From positions 186,001-250,000 of the forward strand of contig NZ_CP072197.1 of NCBI RefSeq assembly GCF_018987235.1: a DNA stretch of 64,000 nucleotides, read 5' to 3'. This document shows, in pieces, positions 17,385 through 24,865 of the stretch (position 1 is the first letter of the stretch; each line of letters opens with the position of its first letter). A model generated the notes under the pieces. The model was not told the origin of the DNA. It saw only the letters and a program-made list of their open reading frames with translations, and did not search any database. The stretch comes from Lactobacillus crispatus (GTDB lineage Bacteria; Bacillota; Bacilli; Lactobacillales; Lactobacillaceae). Position numbers and translations under genes: made by a program.

Positions 17385-18899
17385 ATGAAACTAGATGACA
17401 TTAAAAATATGGAAGCTACTTATCTTGATTACAAGGAATCATTAGAAACTACTAAACCTGTAAGCTGGCTTAAATCTGTTGTAGCTTTTGCAAATACAAA
17501 AGGCGGACACATTATCTTTGGCGTGACTGATGAAGAGCATAAGTTTATCGGAATAGATAATTTACAACAAACTTCTTCTAAAATCTCTGAACTTATTTCT
17601 ACCCGAGTTTCACCTTGGCCTAGATTTACATTAGCTCCTATTGATAGTTAATATTCAGATAAGAAATGCATTGATCTAGAAGTCGCTCCTGGTCCAGATT
17701 ATCCATATTATTATATCAATACGCAAGAACATGCTATTTTTATGCGGCATGGAGATCGTTCAGAAAAAGCAACACCGATAGAGCAAAATAATTTACTGCT
17801 AAAAGGAATGAACAAAACATTTGATGCACTTCCGACTAGCTATAAATTACCAGATGTAAGTTTCACCTTATTAGCTGCTACCTTTAAGAAAGAAACTGGT
17901 GAAGACTTTGATATTTCACGCGATTTAATTTCGATGGGATTTGTAACACAAGATAATATCGTGACTAACGCAGGGCTATTACTGTGTGATCAAGGTTATT
18001 TACGCCAGTCTAAGATTGTCTGTACTCGGTGGAAAGGAATCGAAAAAGGCAGTGTTGATGGAGATGCCTTAGATGATGAAGAATTTACAGATGCAAGTTT
18101 GATTACTCTGCTATCTAATGCAGAAGCATTTATTAGAACCAATTCTAAGAATCCTTGGACAATTCGTGGAATGCGACGAGAAGAAAATAGCGACTATCCA
18201 TTCAAGGCTGTTCGAGAAGTTTTAGTTAATGCATTAATTCACCGTGATTATCAGATTCAGGGTTCTGAAGTACATGTTGATATGTTTGATGATCGGATGG
18301 AAATTGTGTCGCCTGGTGGCATGATTAATGGGAGTAGAATTCAAGATCTTAATCTAAAGCATGTTCCTTCTATGAGAAGAAATGAAATTATCTCTGACAT
18401 TTTTGGTAGATTACATTACATGGATCGCCGTGGTAGTGGTATCCAACGAATCTTAAGTGCGTATACTAATTTTGTAGAGCAACCATCATTCTATTCAGAT
18501 GATACAGTATTCTTAGTAACCTTGCCTAACAGAGGAATTGCTACGCCAAAGAGTCCACTTCAAAGTGAGAAGAGTCCACTTCAAAGTGAAAAGAGTCCAC
18601 TTCAAAGTGAAAAGAGTCCACTTCAAAGTGAAAAGAGTCCACTTCAGGGTGAAGAAAACAATATAATTAAAAAATGGAAAGAAAAAGGCATAGATAAAAT
18701 TTTTAGAGAGCAAACTATTGAGAAATTACTAGAATTTTATATGAGATATAGCTCTGAATATTCGTTTAATCGAAATTTACTTGCTAATTTTTTAGAGATA
18801 GCACCAAATTCTGCGTCAAAAATCATTCAAAAATGCAGAGAGATTGGAATTATGCGAATGGAAAAACGCGGAGTCTATTTCTTTACTGATCTAAATTAA
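17385..18899 (+). pseudogene. AlbA_2 / GHKL-ATPase regulator, left copy, broken by an in-frame stop
   Basis: If the TAA at 17649-17651 were a sense codon the product would be 504 residues. Residues 1-130 are a Schlafen AlbA_2 domain (TYLDYKESLE, VVAFANTKGGHIIFGV). The middle has the ATPase motif EVLVNALIHRDY and SPGG. The end carries five SPLQSEK units and a winged-helix-like segment (NFLEIAPNSASKIIQKCREIGIM). The frame is unchanged across the stop, consistent with one CAA-to-TAA change. The second part could start at the ATG at 17742, but that has no ribosome site. Confidence 0.85.
18549..18653 (+). repeat. Five tandem 21-bp units, left copy
   Basis: Each unit encodes KSPLQSE; the fifth is slightly diverged. 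Unit number is prone to slippage. Confidence 0.9.
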
Positions 18900-18964
18900 T
18901 TAGATATGAAGCAATGCCAAATCTAATTAATTTTTCTGCCCCTTTGCTGGCAACTTCAAGCTTA

Positions 18965-18996
18965 AGCCGATGATCTAAGTGATCATCGGCTTTTTC
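18965..18996 (+). terminator. Terminator after the AlbA_2 gene, left copy
   Basis: Perfect 11-bp stem AGCCGATGATC/GATCATCGGCT followed by T5. It lies just outside the inner repeat and so is unique to this side. Confidence 0.85.
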
Positions 18997-19093
18997 AGCA
19001 TAATAATTTCTAGCTATACAATCAATGCTTCATCCTGTATAATACTATTCAATATTCAAAACAATATAGATATATTCAAACATAGGGAGTGTG

Positions 19094-19963
19094 ATGGATG
19101 TGTCAGCCTACAAGCAACGTAACTTGGGGATTATTAGCTTGCCCACTGACATAGAATATCGTAATTGGTCCAAGGACTTAACTAAGCGGAGAATTGAGAA
19201 TGACTCGCAATTAGCGCAATACATCAAGTATGACAATAAATATCGACTCAATAAGAACACATTGGCAGTCTATGAGTTCAAGCAAAATCCTATCTTAGGC
19301 AAATATAAGGCAGTAGCCTTCGACCTGAATCGTGGAATTGTGCTTAGTCAGAAGTCAACACATGCCATGATGCAAGGATTGATGCGGCATGCCGTACATT
19401 GCGATATGATTTGGCAAAGAATGCTAGCTCGCGAAGCTGGAGTTGATACCTATCAAGGGATTGTCATGTACAATGTGCTTTATTTTTCAATGCATGCATT
19501 TAGTGGAAATTTCTTCACGGATTGGATTTGCTTGCACTGGGTTAAAGACTTCCACGTCAAACGCCATGATCAAGCTATTTTCAACAGTATTGCACTTAAT
19601 GAAAATGGCTTGGTCTATAATTTTGCCTTTGATTCGCCTAAGCCTAATCTTACTAAGATAATTGGTCAGTATCTGTTTCATAATCATTATTATTCTGACT
19701 TGTATTATCAGCATATGTTACAAGAGAATAATCTCCGCGTAACAGTCATTAATTCTGACTCAATCCTGCATAATTCCAACTATTATGTGCAACTGGACTT
19801 GTATGCTGTTGATAGTTTCAAAAAGCTAGCTGACAAATTCTATAATCATGTTTTAAACTTGCATCTACTTACAATTGTGAAAGAATTTAAGCCATTAGAT
19901 TATTTGCACCGTGAACACCACTTTTTTACTAAGCAGATTATTAAGATCAGATATAATCGTTAA
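19094..19963 (+). CDS. Hypothetical protein of the S-layer island
   Basis: About 289 residues, basic, rich in Tyr, His and Asn, with no signal peptide or clear membrane helix. I do not recognise a family. A Trp/His/Phe-rich middle (FSGNFFTDWICLHWVKDFH) and a closing HREHHFFTKQIIKIRY stand out. AGGGAG lies four bases before the ATG at 19094; the GTG at 19091 and the GTG at 19100 are alternatives. A tight terminator overlaps the stop. It stands between the left AlbA copy and the sigma-like gene, all in one direction. Confidence 0.75.
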   Translation: MDVSAYKQRNLGIISLPTDIEYRNWSKDLTKRRIENDSQLAQYIKYDNKYRLNKNTLAVYEFKQNPILGKYKAVAFDLNRGIVLSQKSTHAMMQGLMRHAVHCDMIWQRMLAREAGVDTYQGIVMYNVLYFSMHAFSGNFFTDWICLHWVKDFHVKRHDQAIFNSIALNENGLVYNFAFDSPKPNLTKIIGQYLFHNHYYSDLYYQHMLQENNLRVTVINSDSILHNSNYYVQLDLYAVDSFKKLADKFYNHVLNLHLLTIVKEFKPLDYLHREHHFFTKQIIKIRYNR

Positions 19964-19988
19964 CAGCTCTCATGAGCTGTATTTTTTT
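19963..19988 (+). terminator. Terminator overlapping the stop of the hypothetical gene
   Basis: ACAGCTC/GAGCTGT perfect 7-bp stem with a four-base loop, followed by T7. Confidence 0.8.
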
Positions 19989-20176
19989 GCACTTTTTTGA
20001 CTATCATCTGTTCTTCGTCAGGTACTATCTGACTTGGCTTTGCTTATCGTAGAAATTAACAAACACATGCAACACTTGGGATTAAAGCATCTCACCACTA
20101 AGTTTTTCTGCGGATTCAATCTTGCTAATCTAATAGTGCACAAGCGCTTGTGACATCACTTAAGGAGAATGTCACA

Positions 20177-20668
20177 ATGACAAGTCAAAAATATTTCGAA
20201 GAAGCATGGAACAATCGTAAGTTAGTTGGTGGTGCCCTCAAGGCGGCGCACGTTCGACCTGACTATCACCTCTATGAGGACTTATTGCAAGATGGAGTGA
20301 TTCTGTACGCCGATATGTTGCATAAGCTAGATGGACAAAAGCCGCGCACCGAGATTGATAAATTAAGTTTCAAGAAAGTACTCTGGCAAACAGTCGATGC
20401 CTTACGCCGCGAGCAACGAGTGTGCGAGCACAATACGACCATCGACGAAGTCTATAACCTTGGTGAAGCTGCAGCTTGGAACAACCTTGTTGCATTAAAG
20501 AATGAAGCTAAGAAGCTTAGTCAGCTTGAACAAGTAATTCTGTTTGAACATTTGCTTGAGAAGAAGACGATCACGCAATTAGTCGAAGAATGTGGCGTGC
20601 CACGCATTACATTGAAACGATTAAAAAAGCAGTTATTAGGTAAATTACGTGCTGTAATGGAACAATAG
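20177..20668 (+). CDS. Small sigma-70-like factor
   Basis: 163 residues from the ATG at 20177, which has AAGGAG nine bases upstream; the upstream GTG at 20150 precedes that ribosome site. The N-terminal part resembles sigma region 2 (YEDLLQDGVILYADMLHKL). The C-terminal part is a region-4-like helix-turn-helix (LSQLEQVILFEHLLEKKTITQLVEECGVPRITLKRL given in shortened form: LEQVILFEHLL then ITQLVEECGVP). It resembles the ComX/sigma-30 type in lactobacilli. Its last ten codons look replaced: a second, differently ending tail lies at 22547. Confidence 0.7.
   Translation: MTSQKYFEEAWNNRKLVGGALKAAHVRPDYHLYEDLLQDGVILYADMLHKLDGQKPRTEIDKLSFKKVLWQTVDALRREQRVCEHNTTIDEVYNLGEAAAWNNLVALKNEAKKLSQLEQVILFEHLLEKKTITQLVEECGVPRITLKRLKKQLLGKLRAVMEQ
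20636..20662 (+). repeat. 27-bp direct repeat, left copy (sigma-gene 3' end)
   Basis: TTAG-G/A then 22 identical bases shared with 22547-22573; one mismatch. Confidence 0.85.
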
Positions 20669-20711
20669 TAAACAATGAACCAGGTGCTAGACTATACAGA
20701 GAAAAAAATTA

Positions 20712-20720
20712 TGTTATACT
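20712..20720 (+). promoter_or_regulatory. Extended -10 promoter of the antisense RNA
   Basis: TG-T-TATACT, an extended -10, without a good -35. Predicted start near 20727. Confidence 0.6.
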
Positions 20721-20726
20721 AGGTGT

Positions 20727-20811
20727 AGGTTATATTAAGAAAACTGCATTATATTCAAAAAAGTGCAAACAAAAACCATTACTCGAATTCCGGTTGAGCA
20801 ATGGTTTTTAT
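20727..20811 (+). ncRNA. RNA II-type antisense antitoxin of an Fst-like system
   Basis: About 85 nt, from the extended -10 promoter to the bidirectional terminator. It contains a 13-base and a 12-base segment (20729-20741, 20746-20757) also present at 21000-21012 and 21019-21030 (one mismatch in the second), where they are antisense to the toxin ribosome site and start codon. This is the par/fst arrangement: convergent RNAs, shared terminator and two separated repeats giving antisense pairing. Confidence 0.75.
20771..20811. terminator. Shared bidirectional terminator of the Fst-like module
   Basis: AAAAACCATT-CTC pairs with GAG-AATGGTTTTT; A and T runs on both sides let it stop both the toxin mRNA and the antisense RNA. 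Confidence 0.8.
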
Positions 20812-20857
20812 TTTCGCTAAATTATTGAAAGCACTACAAAAGCCTTCTCATAGCTAA

Positions 20858-21022
20858 CTATCGGTGCCTGTGCTGTCTTCTTTTATTGCGCTTATGCTTT
20901 CGCTTCTTGCAGCGATGACTCTCTAGCCAATCGTCATAGGCTTCGTTAAGTGCATGAACGGAAACGCTCACCACAATCGGCGCAATTACAGCCGTAATAG
21001 TTATATTAAGAATGTCCCGCAT
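20858..21022 (-). CDS. Fst/Lpt-family type I toxin
   Basis: 54 residues: MRDILNITITAVIAPIVVSV starts a single membrane helix (about residues 5-26), followed by the family-like ALNEAYDDWLESHR and a very basic tail of Lys, Arg and His. Small membrane peptides of this family damage the membrane when overproduced. The ATG at 21022 follows AAGGAGG by about ten bases; the longer reading frame from further upstream runs through that site and is rejected. The tail is more basic and longer than in Fst itself. Confidence 0.8.
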   Translation of the reverse strand: MRDILNITITAVIAPIVVSVSVHALNEAYDDWLESHRCKKRKHKRNKRRQHRHR

Positions 21023-21030
21023 TATACTCA
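21000..21030. repeat. DRa/DRb-like segments at the toxin start
   Basis: 21000-21012 and 21019-21030 repeat segments of the antisense RNA (20729-20741, 20746-20757). The second covers the toxin start codon. Confidence 0.8.
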
Positions 21031-21060
21031 CCTCCTTTAATGGACTGGACATTAGGAGGT
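21030..21060 (-). promoter_or_regulatory. Hairpin sequestering the toxin ribosome site
   Basis: ACCTCCT-AATG pairs with CATT-AGGAGGT, so the AGGAGG of the toxin mRNA is locked in an 11-bp stem with a two-base bulge. Fst mRNA uses the same device to delay translation. Confidence 0.75.
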
Positions 21061-21076
21061 ACAAGCACCGAATAAA

Positions 21077-21085
21077 ATTATAACA
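21077..21085 (-). promoter_or_regulatory. Toxin mRNA promoter (extended -10)
   Basis: TGT-TATAAT on the minus strand, about 55 bases upstream of the toxin start. Confidence 0.6.
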
Positions 21086-21160
21086 AAATCAAAATAAAAG
21101 TAATATGCAACTTTATATAACAATTAAGAAAGAAAAGTTACTATTTTTCACGATATCACG

Positions 21161-21168
21161 GAACTTTT
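21161..21168. repeat. Target-site duplication of the IS256 element, left
   Basis: GAACTTTT, repeated exactly at 22541-22548 against the opposite end of the element. Confidence 0.9.
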
Positions 21169-22540
21169 GAAACTGTCAAATCTTTTGTGTAAATAGATCT
21201 TTCTCGTAAATTGATTTTTTAATTATTTATTTAATCAAAGTAGGATTCTAAGGTGTCCTGAACCTGACCAAAGCCTTTATGAATTCGATTGAAATAACGG
21301 TCATTGTAGCTCATTGCCTGGATGCCAATAAATGCATCAAGCGACTGTTCAGTTGGAAATTCTGCCTTAGGCTTAGCTTTACGCTTGATGACGTTGTTAA
21401 AGGATTCAATCATATTGGTTGAATAAATTGAAGCTCTGATTTGTTTGGGATAATTGTAGAAGACTAGCAGATCGGGCTCAATTTCCTTCAAACCTTTGAT
21501 GACATGGCTATAAGCTTTATTCCATTTGGCATAGAATTTGTGCAAGACAGCTGCAGCTTCTTTTTTGCTTGTCTGTTGATGTATCTGCTTGAATTCGTTC
21601 ATGATCTTTTCACGATCGTCGACGCGTACTTTAGCGCAGATATTGCGCATGACATGAACCAGGCAGCGTTGAAAATGAGCTTTAGGATAAGTCCTGGCCA
21701 AGGCTGTTTTCATGCCAACAACACCATCAGAAAGAAAAAGCTCAACTTGCTTCAAGCCTCTGGACTTCATGTTTTGAAGCATCTCTGTCCAAACTTCAAT
21801 GTTCTCACTAGGAGCAATGCAGTAGTCAATGACTTCCTTATGTCCATTAGGTTTAATGCCAATGGCAATATATACTGCTTCACGCTCAAACGTTTCTCGG
21901 CGCAAAGGAAGGTATGTCGCATCCAAATAGACACAGAAAAACTTGTCGCTTAGCTTGCGCTTGTGATAAGCCTCAATCTTGGGGAGCATCTGCTTGGAAA
22001 TATTTGATACTTGAGCTGGACTATAATGACTGCCATACATTTTCTCAATCAAGTCAGCGATTTCTCTGGTAGTTACGCCTTTGGAGTATAGCTTGATAAT
22101 CGTGCTTTCCAAAACATCAGAGTGCTGCTTGTAGTCAGGCAGCGTGTGCTGATGAAACTGACCGTTGCGGTCTCGAGGCACTTGCACTTCAATTGGTCCA
22201 AACTGGGTATCAACCTTGCGGAAATAAGCACCATTTCTAGAATTGCCAGTATTCCAGCCATTTCTGGCATAGGGATCATAGCCTAGAAAGGCAGTCAACT
22301 CAGCTTCTAGCAAGTTATTAACAGCCTGTTGTAGCTCTTTGCGCAATAAATCATTTATTTTGTCTGGATTGAATAGAGCTTGAGCAAAATCTTTGGTAAA
22401 ATCATTCATGAAGGAGTTCTTCTTTCTGTATGTGTTTTTTTGTTCAAACCAATCATACGAGAAAGGAACTCCTTTTTCTAATGTTTAAAGAAATAAATTT
22501 AAGGAATCATTCATCCTTACACAAACTATTTTACAGTCTC
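21169..22540 (-). mobile_element. IS256-family insertion sequence (1,372 bp)
   Basis: Terminal inverted repeats at 21169-21192 and 22517-22540 share ACTGT-AAAT and TTTGTGTAA with a few mismatches. An exact 8-bp target duplication GAACTTTT flanks both ends, as expected of the family. The transposase is intact, so the element may be active, and the insertion looks recent. Confidence 0.93.
21231..22409 (-). CDS. IS256-family (mutator-type) transposase
   Basis: 392 residues, full length. The DDE acidic residues fit CVYLDATYLPL, FLSDGVVGMK and the conserved STNMIESFNNVIKRK near the C-terminus. The N-terminal half has the zinc-independent DNA-binding region and PRDRNGQF motif of the family. AAGGAG precedes the ATG. 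It reads against the surrounding genes of the island core. Confidence 0.95.
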   Translation of the reverse strand: MNDFTKDFAQALFNPDKINDLLRKELQQAVNNLLEAELTAFLGYDPYARNGWNTGNSRNGAYFRKVDTQFGPIEVQVPRDRNGQFHQHTLPDYKQHSDVLESTIIKLYSKGVTTREIADLIEKMYGSHYSPAQVSNISKQMLPKIEAYHKRKLSDKFFCVYLDATYLPLRRETFEREAVYIAIGIKPNGHKEVIDYCIAPSENIEVWTEMLQNMKSRGLKQVELFLSDGVVGMKTALARTYPKAHFQRCLVHVMRNICAKVRVDDREKIMNEFKQIHQQTSKKEAAAVLHKFYAKWNKAYSHVIKGLKEIEPDLLVFYNYPKQIRASIYSTNMIESFNNVIKRKAKPKAEFPTEQSLDAFIGIQAMSYNDRYFNRIHKGFGQVQDTLESYFD

Positions 22541-22548
22541 GAACTTTT
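22541..22548. repeat. Target-site duplication of the IS256 element, right
   Basis: GAACTTTT, matching 21161-21168. Confidence 0.9.
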
Positions 22549-22597
22549 AGATAAATTACGTGCTGTAATGGAATCAAATGAAGTAAAATATGTTTAA
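22547..22597 (+). pseudogene. Displaced 3' end of the sigma-like gene
   Basis: Starts with a 27-bp repeat of the sigma gene end (20636-20662) in the same codon phase: LDKLRAVMESNEVKYV then stop, against LGKLRAVMEQ then stop upstream. It overlaps the next gene's start by eight bases. Simplest reading: this is the original sigma-gene tail, cut off when the toxin-antitoxin segment arrived with a replacement tail. Confidence 0.75.
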
Positions 22598-23009
22598 ACT
22601 AAAAGTCGATATCCGAGAATTCAAGACTGGTACGCACGTTAAGGTTTTCAATTCCAAGGGCAATAATCATGATCTAAACCAAAAGATGGTTGATTTCCTA
22701 GATTACATGAACGGAATCATCAACCATCCGGAAGGCTATATCGCCAGCTTGCAAAAGGATGTCGACCATTACGTGAACAGCGGAAAGTGGGTCGAAGACA
22801 TGGACAAGCTAGAATACGAAATGAATGAGGTTGCTAAAAAAGCAACTAAAAAAGCAAAAGTAGAAGATGCTAAAAAGCTAGTCCTAACTATTAAGCGAAT
22901 GGATGGAACTAAAGATACAGTCCTACAAGAACTCACAAATAATTATGGCGATATGCTTAGCCACGATAAAATTATCAAACTAGTACATGAAGTTTATAGT
23001 AAACAATAA
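22590..23009 (+). CDS. Hypothetical protein once coupled to the sigma-like gene
   Basis: 139 residues, charged, mostly helical, with a Lys/Ala-rich middle (EVAKKATKKAKVEDAKKL). No signal peptide, membrane helix or recognised family. The ATG lies inside the displaced sigma-gene tail and has no ribosome site of its own, so it was probably translated by coupling to the sigma gene before the insertions. Its expression now is uncertain. A 10-bp terminator follows. Confidence 0.7.
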   Translation: MFKLKVDIREFKTGTHVKVFNSKGNNHDLNQKMVDFLDYMNGIINHPEGYIASLQKDVDHYVNSGKWVEDMDKLEYEMNEVAKKATKKAKVEDAKKLVLTIKRMDGTKDTVLQELTNNYGDMLSHDKIIKLVHEVYSKQ

Positions 23010-23037
23010 TCAATAGTTCACAGCAGAATTATCTTCC

Positions 23038-23066
23038 AAGGTGTCGCAACAGCGACGCCTTTTTTA
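23038..23066 (+). terminator. Terminator after the 139-residue gene
   Basis: AAGGTGTCGC/GCGACGCCTT 10-bp stem, AACA loop, T6. Confidence 0.85.
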
Positions 23067-23077
23067 GAGCAAAAGAA

Positions 23078-23112
23078 AAAACGATACTCTATTTGTTTTG
23101 ATGTATCGTTTT
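23078..23112 (-). terminator. Terminator after the AlbA_2 gene, right copy
   Basis: AAAACGATAC/GTATCGTTTT 10-bp stem with A and T flanks, between convergent genes and outside the inner repeat. Confidence 0.7.
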
Positions 23113-23165
23113 GAAAATATAATTATAGTGATTTATTTGATATCTTTAACATTATTTTGCATTTA

Positions 23166-24680
23166 TCAACCTAAATCAGTAAAGAAGTAAACTCCGCGTT
23201 TTTCCATTCGCATAATTCCAATCTCTCTACATTTTTGAATAATTTTCGATGCAGAATTTGGTGCTATCTCTAAAAAATTAGCAAGTAAATTTCGATTAAA
23301 CGAATATTCAGAGCTATATCTCATATAAAATTCTAGTAATTTCTCAATAGTTTGCTCTCTAAAAATTTTATCTATGCCTTTTTCTTTCCATTTTTTAATT
23401 ATATTGTTTTCTTCACCCTGAAGTGGACTCTTTTCACTTTGAAGTGGACTCTTTTCACTTTGAAGTGGACTCTTTTCACTTTGAAGTGGACTCTTCTCAC
23501 TTTGAAGTGGACTCTTTGGCGTAGCAATTCCTCTGTTAGGCAAGGTTACTAAGAATACTGTATCATCTGAATAGAATGATGGTTGCTCTACAAAATTAGT
23601 ATACGCACTTAAGATTCGTTGGATACCACTACCACGGCGATCCATGTAATGTAATCTACCAAAAATGTCAGAGATAATTTCATTTCTTCTCATAGAAGGA
23701 ACATGCTTTAGATTAAGATCTTGAATTCTACTCCCATTAATCATGCCACCAGGCGACACAATTTCCATCCGATCATCAAACATATCAACATGTACTTCAG
23801 AACCCTGAATCTGATAATCACGGTGAATTAATGCATTAACTAAAACTTCTCGAACAGCCTTGAATGGATAGTCGCTATTTTCTTCTCGTCGCATTCCACG
23901 AATTGTCCAAGGATTCTTAGAATTGGTTCTAATAAATGCTTCTGCATTAGATAGCAGAGTAATCAAACTTGCATCTGTAAATTCTTCATCATCTAAGGCA
24001 TCTCCATCAACACTGCCTTTTTCGATTCCTTTCCACCGAGTACAGACAATCTTAGACTGGCGTAAATAACCTTGATCACACAGTAATAGCCCTGCGTTAG
24101 TCACGATATTATCTTGTGTTACAAATCCCATCGAAATTAAATCGCGTGAAATATCAAAGTCTTCACCAGTTTCTTTCTTAAAGGTAGCAGCTAATAAGGT
24201 GAAACTTACATCTGGTAATTTATAGCTAGTCGGAAGTGCATCAAATGTTTTGTTCATTCCTTTTAGCAGTAAATTATTTTGCTCTATCGGTGTTGCTTTT
24301 TCTGAACGATCTCCATGCCGCATAAAAATAGCATGTTCTTGCGTATTGATATAATAATATGGATAATCTGGACCAGGAGCGACTTCTAGATCAATGCATT
24401 TCTTATCTGAATATTAACTATCAATAGGAGCTAATGTAAATCTAGGCCAAGGTGAAACTCGGGTAGAAATAAGTTCAGAGATTTTAGAAGAAGTTTGTTG
24501 TAAATTATCTATTCCGATAAACTTATGCTCTTCATCAGTCACGCCAAAGATAATGTGTCCGCCTTTTGTATTTGCAAAAGCTACAACAGATTTAAGCCAG
24601 CTTACAGGTTTAGTAGTTTCTAATGATTCCTTGTAATCAAGATAAGTAGCTTCCATATTTTTAATGTCATCTAGTTTCAT
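23166..24680 (-). pseudogene. AlbA_2 / GHKL-ATPase regulator, right copy, same in-frame stop
   Basis: Mirror copy of 17385-18899. The translated parts (88 and 385 residues) are identical apart from the last residue, Gly instead of Asn, where the repeat ends. The premature TAA is at 24414-24416, the mirror position of the left copy. Domain content as in the left copy. Confidence 0.85.
23412..23516 (-). repeat. Five tandem 21-bp units, right copy
   Basis: Mirror of 18549-18653, with the same unit number. Confidence 0.9.
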
Positions 24681-24814
24681 TAATACACTTCCTCGTATTA
24701 TATACTTGCTTAATTATATCATGGAAAATACAGTAGATTAGCTACTTACTGTTCGCCTTAACTAATATGTGTGACTACAAATGAAGTGTAAGAATAATGA
24801 AAACTAGAGCAAAA

Positions 24815-24840
24815 GAAAAACGAGGCGAATGCCTCGTTTT
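24815..24840 (-). terminator. S-layer gene terminator, right copy
   Basis: Mirror of 17225-17250. Confidence 0.9.
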
Positions 24841-24865
24841 ATCTTTATCTACTACATAGACTTAA

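Larger units (their letters stand above)
16831..18890 (+). repeat. Inner inverted repeat, left copy (2,060 bp)
   Basis: Runs from the start of the S-layer cell-wall anchor through the terminator and the AlbA_2 gene to its third-last codon. It matches the reverse complement of 23175-25234, both 2,060 bases long. Translations of the shared genes are identical. Confidence 0.9.

Noticed and set aside
18549..18653. Possible CRISPR-like array
   Set aside because: The units are directly adjacent with no spacers and lie in a coding frame. No CRISPR array was seen in the window.
18513..18713. Frame with repeated TLKWTLF units opposite the AlbA gene
   Set aside because: It is the antisense reading of the 21-bp tandem repeats, not a repeat protein; the mirror at 23352 is the same.
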